This document shows positions 23,280-34,516 of a stretch of DNA of 64,000 bases, one piece after another. The notes under the pieces were generated by a model. That model was not told where the DNA came from. It saw only the letters and a list, made by a program, of their open reading frames with translations, and did not search any database. A program made the translations under genes and the position numbers. Origin of the DNA: Paragyromitra xinjiangensis (Eukaryota > Ascomycota > Pezizomycetes > Pezizales > Discinaceae); contig JBCAMK010000017.1 of assembly GCA_038503065.1 (NCBI GenBank), positions 1,178,001 through 1,242,000 on the forward strand. The letters are read 5' to 3'. Each line of letters opens with the position of its first letter. Positions within the stretch are counted from its first letter, which is position 1.

Positions 23280-24925
23280 TCAGAATACCAACTGGACAGC
23301 ATCAAAGGATCGCACCCTGTCAAGAACAAGAGTTCTGCATGTAGGGCATCCAACAGTCCCATACCCTACAACACCCAGCTCTCTTATCCCCATTTCGTCG
23401 CAGCAAGCCTATTTGGCTCTGTAAGTAAAAGAAAGCCCCCAATTTCTCATCGGGTAAGTACACAGCGAGAGAAAAGAGAAGGGAGCATACTGAGCAAAGC
23501 ACCAAGTGTCCACATGGCACAAAAACAGTATCTGCAATTTGACTACAACAAGTTATGCACCCAGCATCTATCTTCATCTCGTCCAAGTCCGGCTCTTGTG
23601 GCTCCAGGTTCTCGTCTCTTGCTTGAAGTTCCTTCTGGATTTTTAAAATGCTAGCTAATGCGTTTTCCACCATTTTTTTCTGTTCATCGCCGACCTCCTC
23701 GTTGTTGGGTGGCATTGTCGTGCTGAATAGTTCAAGGAGTATGGAGGACTCTTCAGCAGCTTGTACGAGAGTAGAGTTTTGAAGAGATGGGTTTCGGGTG
23801 GTAGGTGATGCAGCTGATGATGTCGTACGAGGTGAGGGGCGATTATTCGCGTTCCTGTTAGGGCTTGAATACGGTGGAGCCCTTCGGTTCGCCTCAGGTG
23901 GTGATTGTCGATGGACAGTTTGTTGTCGCGGTTGACTAGTGTTCTCTGCAGAACGGCTTACTCTTCGTGGGGACCGATTTTGGCTGGGGGGTAGGGGGTT
24001 CTGGCTTGAACGCCTGTGGTTATTGGCAAAGGGCGAAACTTCATCTCTCTGGGTCCTTTGAGGTGCATGCCTATAGTTGTTGGCGGGGGGCGGAGCTTCA
24101 TCTCTCTGGGTCCTTTGAGGTGCATGTGCTGGGGCCTGAGGAATGTGATAGTCTAAATTTCTAGGCTGTCAGAAGAGAATGTACATGACTCATGTCCAAT
24201 CGCCTAGAATTTTTTGGTGGACCTCCATCCTTTTTATATGTTAATGGATAGACCTTACTTTTGCAAAATCTGCAGTAAAGACACCTGTATATTATGACAC
24301 CTATATATCAACACAATTTACCCATTACTTGTGGGAAAACCATATCCTCACCTCCAGTATTCGCCACTCGGAGACTTGCAAGCGCAGCAATCATCCGTGG
24401 GAGTGGAACATTGGGAAGGTATTTTATGACTGCAGCTGGCACGAGTGGGGCCGCGGCTGGTCCTATTTGGTGAGGATTGCATGGTAGATGTCAGGCCCCG
24501 GGAACGTAGACTTTGTCTCATTAAATTGCTTCTCTCAGCAGGTGAGAGGTTCTGTGGAGCTTCGTCTCTTTGGGCCCCTTGAGGTGCTGGGGTTTGAGGG
24601 GCATGATAGTCTAGCGAGTTTTAAGTCGTTAGATGGGAATGCATAACTGATTCATTCATCCAAAAAAATTCCCTTGGTGATCTTCCACAAACCTCCTCCG
24701 CACTAAACAAATCTTACCTTTACAAAATCTGCAGTATAAAGTCCTATTTATATCGAGTCACAGATTAATAAAACCTCCACAGTCTACGGGCAAATTATAC
24801 TCTCACCTCCAGTATTCTCCATGAGGAGAGTTGCAAGCGCAACAATCACTCGTGGAAGCAGAACACCGAGATGGGATTTTGTGGTCGCAGCCGATGCTAC
24901 GTGTCGGTCGTGTTTTAGCAGGCAT
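23280..24925 (-). CDS. C3HC4 RING protein with duplicated Cys-rich module and two 11-nt micro-exons
   Basis: Six exons on the minus strand: 24925-24807, 24728-24718 (11 nt), 24610-24352, 24269-24259 (11 nt), 24152-23491 and 23408-23280, giving 396 aa with agreeing phases. The first module has HKIPSRC, SDCCAC and GEYWR and is completed by the micro-exon to FCK; exon 3 carries a second copy (HKIPSQC, DDCCAC, GEYWR) completed by the second micro-exon. A Ser/Pro/Arg-rich linker with two copies of APQRTQRDE follows. The C-terminal RING reads CITC, then PCGHLVLCSACC and finally GCPTCR. Such a RING predicts E3 ubiquitin ligase activity; the Cys modules probably bind zinc. I do not recognise the gene name. 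Confidence 0.78.
24352..24925 (-). repeat. Tandem exon-intron-micro-exon duplication
   Basis: The unit comprising the Cys-module exon, an intron and the 11-nt exon (ATTTTGTAAAG at 24718-24728, ATTTTGCAAAA at 24259-24269) occurs twice. Intron ends around both micro-exons are also similar (CTGCAG before, GTAAGA/GTAAGG after). Confidence 0.75.
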
Positions 24926-25706
24926 TTGGGCGATGATAGGTAGAAGTCTACTTAGATAAGTCAATGATATTGTAGTCGTTGAAAAGAAGCAACGCCCTTC
25001 AGTTGCTTGCTTGCTTGAGTTCAGGCGGGGACCCTTCACGAAGAAGATTGGCGAATTCAGCTACTACCGGAATAACACGCTGAATGGCTGGGGGGGCGAC
25101 GTCTTAACGAGTCGTATCTCCGGAGGTGGTGGGTTGCCTGGTTATTTGTGCATGATAGAAAACAATATGGTGGTCACGTGATTCTGATTCCTTGTGATAC
25201 AGTACCTAAAAAACTAGACCTTAAGGATCTAGGCAGATATAAGGATCCATGCTAGCAGGGCACATGTAGTTACTTCTACTGCCATGATCGCTAGGCTTCT
25301 AACTGGTCAAGGAGTGGTTTGGATTCTGGAATTCGTCCGGTAGTCCTTTTGAGTTTGTAAGGCACTCCACACTTGATGGTGTATGTAGGGCTGGGTCTTG
25401 GTGTAACCTTGGTAATTTACATACGTCAGCTTCGCAATCCATAGTTCGTCGCTCTGTCGGCTAGGAGGTGTTTTTAAAACTATTAAGACTCGGTAATCCT
25501 GCAGAAGCTATCTAGAGTTTATTCCTTAGCTCGAGTTAGTACGTGGTTGTATAGTCCTTTCGATCATTGCAGCCAAAAAAGTGTGAGTCCTACCCCCTCA
25601 ACCCCGCCCTGATACCAAGTCGGAAGGTAGGTTCCTATCTCTATCCGCATAGGGGTTTAGGCGTGAGCTGATTTAGGCAGATCCTTCACTCCCAACCTTT
25701 CTTGCA
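24926..25706. other. Divergent intergenic region
   Basis: Holds the promoters of the RING gene and of the 285-aa ORF. One GTCACGTGATT block (E-box CACGTG) lies near 25175. No gene seen. Confidence 0.4.
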
Positions 25707-26564
25707 ATGGAGAACAAAACAGATTTTGTAATCGAGCTCGAGGACGACCCACTTAAAAATGACGAACTCGGACCCTCTTGGAAGTTTTTGAGATCTGCAG
25801 AAAGGCCCCTCATCACAGATACACCTGCGCTAGCCAACCACGAATCTGAGTCTAGTTTCGGAAAATCATACCTTTCGTTTGAATTTACTACCATACAGTC
25901 TCTAGACGGGAAAACTCTATTTGTTGTACGGCTTCATTTTCATCCGGCTATCGACATACAGTTTACAAATGCAATCGTGAAATGGGAATTTCTACCCCCA
26001 GACGCTGCCACTCCAAACCCTCCACCGGCTCCGAGAATAATCTCACACGCACCTCGTAAATCCTACGGTGGCCTTACTACAGAAAAAAAACGTGTGGTTT
26101 GGGGTCTGAACCTACCACTGACGATTGGCCTCGCGCCTGTAACCACAGGCCTTACCGTGAACTCCGGGGCTGAGTTTGAGAAGGAGGTGGAACAATCAAT
26201 GACGATTATTGGGACTGCTCGCGGTTCACCGGTTAGGAAGCAGGTTACTTGGACGATACAGGAGAATCCGTCGAGTCGTAATGGGTTACCTTCTGAGGTT
26301 CAGCTGGCGGTGGTGGTGGAGCATCAGGGTCTGGTTTTGTGTAAAGTGGGTGTTAAGGGGACGGTTAGTCGGGGTTTTTTGTTTTCTCGTCATGTTCAGT
26401 CAAAGGCTGGCCCGTTGGGAGAGGGTATTGTGGTACGGGTGGATGCCTATAAAGGGCTCTTGCGAGAGTATGAATTTAAGAATGATTCGGAAGGGTGGAA
26501 ACGTCTATTAGCTGGCTGGACCGGACAGGTGGATGATGCGCTTTTACCATTTGGCACATTTTAG
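25707..26564 (+). CDS. Conserved fungal hypothetical protein, beta-rich, 285 aa
   Basis: A single open exon without introns. The sequence is rich in alternating hydrophobic strands (LFVVRLHFHPAIDIQF, EVQLAVVVEHQGLVLCKVGV) and has a Pro-rich loop followed by APRKSYGG, so a beta-sandwich is likely. No signal peptide, membrane helix or catalytic motif is visible. I recall the pattern (HFHP, SAPRKSYG, V.W.I.EN) from unnamed fungal proteins but know no function. Its downstream neighbour on the same strand encodes a CHAT protease-like protein. The start is the first ATG and gives an acidic N-terminus. Confidence 0.65.
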   Translation: MENKTDFVIELEDDPLKNDELGPSWKFLRSAERPLITDTPALANHESESSFGKSYLSFEFTTIQSLDGKTLFVVRLHFHPAIDIQFTNAIVKWEFLPPDAATPNPPPAPRIISHAPRKSYGGLTTEKKRVVWGLNLPLTIGLAPVTTGLTVNSGAEFEKEVEQSMTIIGTARGSPVRKQVTWTIQENPSSRNGLPSEVQLAVVVEHQGLVLCKVGVKGTVSRGFLFSRHVQSKAGPLGEGIVVRVDAYKGLLREYEFKNDSEGWKRLLAGWTGQVDDALLPFGTF

Positions 26565-27460
26565 ATGGTTTGGTTTATGCGTTGTATTTTGTTAGCTCAT
26601 CCTTACGCCCTAGCGTATTAGCTACTATCTCTCATTATTCAAAATTTCAGTTGCACTGCTTCGATAGCGGGAGTTACCCCTCGGCCTAGGACGAAAATGC
26701 TAGCAAAAGCTTAGCTACAGTCACCAGATCCAAAATTAGTGATTTTTGTGTTGAGAGTTGTATGCCGGGCACCAACAGCTAGAAAGATGTACATAGTGAG
26801 CTAGTGGTTCAAAAGGTGACCCGAGGTAAAGCAGCATATGGCCACCTAGAGATAACAAAGGAAGTGAAAACCCTAGGTGGGCTTTTATGATCAAAACTGT
26901 TTCCCGTTTTACCGGAAGATACTCAGTATTACTATTAATTGTTCAAGTTATCGTTGTCTTGAGCATGAATATCACGAACTGGTGCTCTCCATGAAAAACG
27001 CGTGCTCTGGTCAATCGTTTAACCACACCGCTCATAGTTCTATCTCTAGACACATTTTTGTTCATCACCTCGAACGATCTAAAAGGAAATTTTAGTATTT
27101 TGTTGTCTTGGTGGGAGCTTTTGCTTGATTTGGTTAGCTAGTGTGTAGCGCTAGAAATCATTCGGTAATCACATCTATGCTACATGTAGATAGGATTAGT
27201 AGTTTGCTCTATACTACTGTATAAAGATGTATAAAGATGTATATATAATTGTTACCCACTGCCTCTTGCCCGGTGAATTAGCATAATTCCTTGCTATAAG
27301 AAACTTAGTCATCAACCAAGCGCCAAGACTCGGTACTCGAGTTTTTAGTATTTAAGCTTCATTCAACCACGCCTAATCCGTAATATCTGCAGCCAGCTAG
27401 TCGAAAATTAACTATCTAGCATCCTGATATTGTAACAGCAAGCGAAAATTACTACCCACG
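26565..27460. other. Intergenic upstream of the CHAT gene
   Basis: AT-rich. Contains a short tandem TATAAAGATG (27220-27240) and one TACATGTA palindrome at 27181. No gene seen. Confidence 0.4.
27181..27188. promoter_or_regulatory. TACATGTA palindrome, site 4
   Basis: Within CTACATGTAG, about 270 bp upstream of the CHAT-TPR start. Confidence 0.45.
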
Positions 27461-30400
27461 ATGCCAGACTCATGGGACGAAACCATCCAAAAAGTAGCCT
27501 CGCTTCGAAGCCGCGGCAGATATCAAGAAGCCTTACACCAGCTCGAAACCTCAGAGGGTTTCGCCGATGACACACCTCTTCGAACCGAGAAGGCTCTGAT
27601 TTATGTTCTCCAGCACCGACACAGTGAGCTCCTTCAGCTCCTACCAGAAGAATCACTAGATGAGGTATACTCGGAGAGCAAGGGAGAATCTCTCAATAGG
27701 ATACTACGAGATCTTGCGAGAGTCCATGAAGATTTAAGATTACGCGAGGCTGTTGTTTCAGCTGAGGCAGTTGCTGAACGATGGTTGGTGAACCGCGAAA
27801 ATCAGGAGTATGATAGACTTGATGTAATCTTTCTTTCCTTGTGGGGTCGTAAAGGCAATAGCTAAGTGTAGTGAAGGTTTATATGATCTGCATTTACTCT
27901 ATCATCCAACGTTTAGGCGAAAACTTTTTGACGAATTCGGAATCGGAAAAGGCTAAGACAGAACTCCCGTCGGAGGCCATGCTTTGTGCGCTGTGCTCTT
28001 CTCTTCTACAGTCAGGCCGGTTCGAAGAACTACTTATGGTAAAGATGCTTGAAGCGGGAATAACCTCTACTATAGAAGCTGATCCGAGCCTCCGCGGAAC
28101 CCTTGTTCACATCCTAACACACTCAATAAAAACGGAAGCGCATGAGGACTTCGAGGCCCATATTCGACTCCTTCTTTACGAAACTTGCCCTCCAGGAGAC
28201 GAGCAAGATGAAGCAGCTACCGCTGAGCTTCAGAAGCTCCAAGACATTTTTGTTCGTACGGGTAATGCTAATGGGGTTTTGTGGGTTCAGTTTCACACGA
28301 TTATTTTGTGTGGTGGACCAAAATCGGATGAGACTGGTCCGTTTGAAGGGATTTTGAATCAGTTCAAAAGACTGAATGATTGGAGAGGCGTTCAGATGTG
28401 CTCTTTTGAAATTGCCAAAATCTATCGGAGGAAACGGGAATTCAAGACTTATACTTCTACTCTACTATCGTTGCTCACGATTGAGGGAGAGGCTAATGTA
28501 ATCATGCGGCCTTTTGCCCCCAAAAGAACTTCGCTGACAAGGTGTTAGAACGAGCTATCTATGTATGAGAGTTCCACAAAACTACACACAAACAAGCTTC
28601 CGGTAGTGAAGCAAGCTCTCGATCATGAATTAGGGGGATCCAAAATCGAGAAAAGCAGGAAAAGGCCGAAAAAAGCCAGACACGAAGCAAGCAAACGACA
28701 AAGAGTCGACCTACCGCCCCTCGTCTTGATAAGCCTGGACGTAGACCAACGTATAAGGTAAGCCAGAGGCAGTTCTAGTACAATAGGGATTTTGCCTCAG
28801 AGTTTAATTGTATCACAGCAATACTGGCAGCCCTATGAACCACCATTCAAGTAATTCCCCCGGAAATGGCTCAATGTTCAATTTCTGGCAATCGTACATG
28901 GCTTTGCTAGGAGAAGACCTACAGGACAATGGAAAGATTGGCTCAGTTATCGCAATTTGCTCGCAATTCTTCGAGAAGCATCCAGGATGTTCCATCCCCC
29001 AGCTTCAATTTCTTTTTGCTATCACAACTTCTGAAAGCTACGGGGAGTCGGGTGACTTACCCATGGTGATAGCATGGGCTGCGAAAGCATTGGATTTTGC
29101 AAAGGCTGCGGATGACAAGGAATTGATAGCCGAGGCTAGAAGCCACCTTGAGGGCAGACTCGCTAGCTATGCCGCGGTACCATCCGATGATCCCACTGGA
29201 ATGGGACTAAGGGAAAAAAACACGTCTAGAATGGCCGATCTCGAAATTTTATACCAGGAAACAGGGGCGCATGGGCACTTTATACAACAATACGAATACG
29301 CCAAATACTTACTAGATATGCAATTATCAGCAGAGGTAAAATCTAAGATAAACCCTGTTGGTGAGCCGTGGCTTTCGAGGACGATGCAAGTTATTGAAAA
29401 GTTACCAGATAGCCATAGGGAAAAAGCAAGATGTCGTACCAACTTTGCAATAGCGCACGCACATTTCGAATTTGGGGACTACAATACCGCTTTAGTGTTA
29501 CTTGATAAAATCATCGACTCGAGCAGCAAAATCGGAGATGACAGGTTAAGATCGCACGCCTTGTTCACCAAGGGGAGAGCCTATCTGCAACTTTACCTTG
29601 GTTCAAATGACGAAACAGCCTGGGAAAACTCCCATCGGGATCTTCAAGCGTCGTCCCAGATTTCTGCGGAGATGAGCAGGCCCGATGATGTTGCGTGCTG
29701 TCATACCGTCCTTGCAAAGCTTTGGCAGACGAAAGCTCCTGGAAACCTCAACGCTGGATTCCAGGCACTACATCATATCGAAAAGGCAGAAAAAATCTGG
29801 AGCGAAGAAATAGAGAATATGAACATGCTCCCAGGGCTGAATGGCGTTGTTTCTAAATACTCTTTGCGCCATCGAAGCTTAGATAACTCTTACGATGTGT
29901 TCGGAACAGCCTTCTCTATTTGTTTTGAGACTGGCGACTCCATTGCTGCATGGAAGTGGGCTCAAAGAGCTAAAGCTCGTGCCTTTTATGATTCTCTCAG
30001 CTCACTCGAGACTCCAGTGCATGTGGGTGAAACTGCCACCCACCAACCTCACCTAACTGAAACCAAGCCCGAGAGAGAGATCCTCTACGTCCACTGGGTC
30101 ACGGCTGGCGAAAAACTCTTCTTGCTTACCTGCCGTCCGGGCAAGAGCCCTCAAATGTTTCTGCTGGATATTAGTCTTTCAGTCGTAAGCCAATGGTACT
30201 CAGATCTGATCGATTCTCAAGACGACCTCTCAGACGCTGAAAGTGCCGAAGGAATCTTAGCGGAGCTCAATACTCTTGTTGAGCCTTTAGGGCGGGATGA
30301 AGTTTCGATGCCTGGGGAGTTATTGGTGTTATGCCCAACGAAACTGCTGTTTAAGATACCGCTGCATGCTCTATCTATCGGGGACGAAGTTTTACTCAGC

Positions 30401-31093
30401 CGTAACCCTATCCTCTATGCACATGTGATACCCCCTCCAGAACCACAACGACAGTATCCAAAAGACACCACAAAACAGCCAATCGATCGAGAAAGTCAAA
30501 TAACTTTATTTGGCAATCCTACCGGGGACGTATCCAGCGGAGAGGAGTCAGTAAAAATGTTAGGTGAAACCCTAGGTGGAAGAGTTTTTGTGGAGAAGGA
30601 GGCCACAAAGGAAGCTTACATGAGCCTCTGCCTAAACTCTCGTCTCGTGCATTACCACGGCCACGTTGTTACGTATTCACAAGCAATGAGAAACTCCATG
30701 ATCTTCCACGAAGGAGCGCTCCAGGCAAAAGAGGTTTTTAGTCTTGATATGCATCGCTTCTCCCCATTGGTCTGTTTAATTGGCTGTGGGTCAGGCACTC
30801 AAGTCCTTCGGCCAGGTGACGAACCTCTCGGGTTTGTGCCAGCGTTTCTGTACGCCGGGGCATCTGCTGTTGTTGCAACGCTGTGGCCAATTCATGATTC
30901 GCTTTCTGGTGCTGCGTTTACTAAGATTTTCTACGAAGGGTTCATGCAAGGTACTGAAGGTGGGAGTAAGCCTGTTGATCTGGCACTGAGTTTGCAGAAG
31001 GCTGTGTTAGCAATTCGAACAAGAGAGGAGACGCGAGCACCATACTTTTGGGCGGGTTTTGTTCTTCATGGGCAATGGAGTTTTCAGTTGTAG
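27461..31093 (+). CDS. TPR-CHAT caspase-like protein
   Basis: The first exon (27461-27848) and the second (from 27917) join in phase across a 68-bp intron. The large last exon runs from about 28,840 to 31093. The junctions between about 28,490 and 28,840 cannot be settled by eye: the frame changes there, with open stretches coding NFADKVLERAIY and a Lys-rich linker. The long middle part is helical repeat sequence of TPR type. The C-terminal 300 residues are a CHAT domain: histidine in VHYHGHVV (about 30660), cysteine in LIGCGSG (about 30785), then GFVPAFLYAGASAVVATLW and a terminal YFWAGFVLHG. CHAT domains are caspase-like peptidases. In fungi they often sit beside cell-death effectors they cleave. 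Confidence 0.78.
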
Positions 31094-31264
31094 GTTATAC
31101 AGATTTTGGTAAAGTGGGGTACTAGTAGTCTCGCTGCCGACTTGTCACGTGACAATCCTTCCTAAATTGGGCGTTGACGGATTGTCTCTACAGCGAATAA
31201 ACGTCGATTGCGAGACTAGGGTACTAGAAGTAAATTGCAAGTAAATCGCATATTACAGGCTGGG

Positions 31265-31272
31265 TACATGTA
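31265..31272. promoter_or_regulatory. TACATGTA palindrome, site 5
   Basis: About 170 bp downstream of the CHAT gene stop. Confidence 0.35.
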
Positions 31273-31920
31273 ACTAAATGTAGTTCTGACCAAAGAAACA
31301 TTCTTGCTAAGTCGTTCATATGTTGGTGAGAGTAAGGCTGACCTTGATAGAAACATAGATTGTAAAAAAACACATGGTCATATTTTTACAGTAAGCTCCC
31401 AGAAGTCGCAAAAGGTAACTAACCAAGGCAAAACAAGAAAGCGACGTAAAAAAAAGTTAGAATAAGACTAAAGCGAGAAGGAAAGAAACAAGAGAATTCG
31501 AAAAGCCACAAAGTAAATTACTTCTGTAATTACAAAATATTGAGGCTAGGCATGTCAATTAGGACCCTACAGTAGGATATTTCATCCCATTCAAACGCTT
31601 TATCAACGCCCTCTCCAGGCTTTCCCGAGTCGATTTCATAAAGTTCCACGGTCGCTAGATATAGAGTCCAGGTGGGATTTGAAATGGCCCGAGTTTCCGC
31701 AAGATGCTTTGGGGCCTCAAAAAGCGGAGTTAGAGGCATGACGGTGGTAATAGGGGTCATCGCAAATTGGGTTTTAGGCCTGCGTTTCTGGTCCTAGGGT
31801 GATGAGGACATTATGCGCTTCTTGGGAACGACCAGATGTGTTGATCATGGAGGTAGGAGGCATCGTCTGAGGATTGTTAACTAGGAGCGCATAATAGCAG
31901 GATATGGTGCTAATGAAACG

Positions 31921-31928
31921 TACATGTA
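31921..31928. promoter_or_regulatory. TACATGTA palindrome, site 6
   Basis: Within GTACATGTAC, intergenic. Confidence 0.35.
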
Positions 31929-32465
31929 CCTCATCACAGCTACTATCAACCCTATCAAAAGACATGGTCTTAAATTTAGCGGAGGGTTCGTTGTCCCATC
32001 ACCACTATGACTACCGTCATTGTAGCCTAGTAAAGACAGTAAAAATGCCCCATCATTATCACTTCCTGATGCCCATCCATTCATCAACCCATTGGGGACC
32101 CTGTCGTTTAATTTTCTCCTCCCCTAGACGCTTCCTTTTGAGAAATCGCTTTTTGATTTCTTTTGCTAAGTTTAGCCAGTCGTTGTTTGGAGAAGGCCTG
32201 CGTAGTCTTTCCCCAGGCACTAGGAATTTCGCTTATATAATCTCGAACCCAGATAGGGGAGATGATCTGGTTGATCACAAGTTTAGACTGATCTAACGTA
32301 GTGAGGGGTTCTGATTGGAGGTCGGCCGGTGAAGCCGGAAGAGTCAACGGAGAAGATCTGCGGCTATATTGAGCCTCGGGCGCAGACCGTAACTTCTCTC
32401 AGTCCCGAACTCCGCTGTATGTGATAGAAATCGGCTCACTAAAGTTAAGCCAACCATGGAGCACA

Positions 32466-32834
32466 TTAGGGGTTGTGGAGACCGTCAAATAATGTTGCGG
32501 GTATTCCGCGAGAACCCCTCAATTCCCTACGGGTAGGTATTTCCGGTAGAGAGAGAAGTAGCTCCATGGAATGAGTGTGGGGTTTTCCCCCGAACGTCGT
32601 CATATAAAACACTTTAACTTGCCCTCTATATTCGCTTACTGAGTAGAGGTAAACACGGTGTTTTGGAATAGCGTTAGGAACATTCTTTGCGCTGGTTATT
32701 GCTTTAAATCGGACTGCGGCGTTATACCATGTACCAACTCGGAGCCCAGCAAGAGGGACTAGGAGATGAGCGGTAAATCCCTCGACCGTTGTGTACTTAG
32801 AGAAGGCTTTGAGGGGATTGTAGTATGATGGCAA
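32466..32834 (-). CDS. Hypothetical protein, possibly the first exon of a longer gene
   Basis: An open 122-aa ORF starting MPSYYNPLKAFSKY. The segment RVYLYSVSEYRGQVKVFYMTTFGG has an amphipathic strand pattern that looks protein-like. No domain is recognised. Low confidence that this is expressed. Confidence 0.3.
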   Translation of the reverse strand: MPSYYNPLKAFSKYTTVEGFTAHLLVPLAGLRVGTWYNAAVRFKAITSAKNVPNAIPKHRVYLYSVSEYRGQVKVFYMTTFGGKPHTHSMELLLSLPEIPTRRELRGSRGIPATLFDGLHNP

Positions 32835-33607
32835 GGAAGCGAGCTAGGTGCGAAGGGAAGAGGAAGAGGAGGGTATCGAAAATCTTGATGTAAAAGACTG
32901 ATGGAGTCTGCAGCGTGGGAGGAGGAGGGGTTAGTAACGTAACCTAAGATAAAACAGTCACAACTTTAAGCTAAAACCAGCAGAATACGAAATAGTAATT
33001 GGAGCTGGTGGGTGCCACCCGCCAATTACATACTATGTACACAAAAACTAAATACAGCACAAAGGGTACCTAGAATTAACACCACCTTATCCAATAATTT
33101 CTATCAGCGCCACAAAAACGGTTTAGCATTTCCATTCATGAGTCACATGTTGAAGCTGATTTCCAGCTTCCACCGAACGCTATCTTCCTCGCTAGTTTGG
33201 TGTTTAGATCACATTTTCTCACTCGCTTTTAGTCAGGGGTTACTTTTGACAACTAGATCGATCTACTACCTTCTGGGTAACATTAAAGCTGGAACGGCTG
33301 CACATGTGACGTATTTGTCTCCGTCGTCATAGGATAATTGACAGGGAATTTTGTAGGATCGGATAGCGGAAATAAAAAGAGGGTGCGAGTCGCTCCGCTT
33401 CTAAGAGTCGATCCGTATCTCTTCCTGTGCTGCCCACAAACACATGATCGACTTGTAGTTAATACGCGAAAACGTTAGTAGAAACATATTTCGAATAACG
33501 GAAGACCGCAATTTGTGAGTGTTTGGTGGGGCTGTTTGGTCATATTCTCCCATCCCGCTCTCGTTAGTCCCCCTACTTGAGATATTGTTCAATATTACAT
33601 GTATGTA
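32835..33607. other. Intergenic, no gene recognised
   Basis: Only short ORFs without domain character. It ends at the TA flank of the MITE at 33608. Confidence 0.35.
33596..33603. promoter_or_regulatory. TACATGTA palindrome, site 7
   Basis: Ends 2 bp before the TA flank of the MITE at 33608. Confidence 0.35.
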
Positions 33608-34072
33608 CAGTACCTAGACAGTGTGTTCGTGATGCGGTTTTAGCGCGCGCAGACGTTAAAATCACCCCCCAGATTTGCCTAACTTTCAAAATTCACCAAA
33701 GAAAAGAACAATGAAAGCTTTTGATTCCATACAGTTTTTTCAGAAATTTTCTCTAAGCTCCCATCATGTATGATTATTTTATAATAAAATTTTGAACCCG
33801 ACCAAATATTGTCACCAAGACCAATTCTCCCATAGTAACTGGGCCCAAGCACCCTTTATTAAACTTTGAAAATTCGCCAGATCATCAACAGTCGTTAGAA
33901 AAAATCTCATAAAATCTTATTTTAATAACCAAGATCGTGAAGGTTTGTTAGAATTTAGCTGGTATTTTTATCTTTTCCCCCGATTCAAAATAAAAATTTA
34001 ACCTTTGGACCGCTGTGCCAAGACGGATCCCGTCACCTGAAGCCGCATCACGAACACATCTGTCTGGTACTG
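33608..34072. mobile_element. 465-bp Tc1/mariner-type MITE
   Basis: The 30-bp terminal inverted repeats start CAGTACC and share GTGTTCGTGATGCGG; they differ by small indels only. Both ends are flanked by TA (33606-33607, 34073-34074). The interior is AT-rich with no ORF. Termini beginning CAGT with TA duplication fit Tc1/mariner or pogo type non-autonomous elements. Confidence 0.85.
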
Positions 34073-34162
34073 TACCCTGTCGCTAGTTTGTTAGCGATGC
34101 GTCACTAATCTCTTCTCCTCCACTTAATCAAATAAGCTCTACTTAGGCTATTAAGGAGTAAA

Positions 34163-34170
34163 TACATGTA
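34163..34170. promoter_or_regulatory. TACATGTA palindrome, site 8
   Basis: About 90 bp downstream of the MITE and 354 bp upstream of the ATG at 34517. Confidence 0.4.
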
Positions 34171-34516
34171 GTATTTGTGTACCGCGGGGGAGAAAAGTTA
34201 TTCCTTGGCGTTCTAATTGTTTGCAATCTGACCCTTGTTAGAAGAGCGTCTAAGCATTATGGCCACGCCAAGAACCAAACCCAGGATATACCAAACTTTG
34301 AGTCACCAGATGTCGATCCTTCTGCGTCGTATATATTTTCTAGATAAGGTGCGACTCTGTTACCGAGTTAGAGCTTTGGAAGGGTGTACTACAATTCTAC
34401 ATCAATACCCCGCACTTACACCTCTCCGCAATTTTCATCAAACATACTATCGCACTACAAAAACCCAAGACAGACAACCTTCACTTCCCAAAGGAACTCC
34501 AAAAGAAGCTTCCATC

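Larger units (their letters stand above)
31094..32465. other. Intergenic, no firm gene
   Basis: Short minus-strand ORFs lie at 31530-31760 and 32108-32347 and could be exons of the hypothetical gene at 32466-32834, but I cannot join them with convincing splice sites. Two TACATGTA sites (31265, 31921) lie here. Confidence 0.35.

Noticed and set aside
25707..26564. Calling the 285-aa protein a gasdermin homologue
   Set aside because: Length and neighbour fit, but the strand pattern and Pro-rich loop do not resemble what I would expect, and no alignment was possible.
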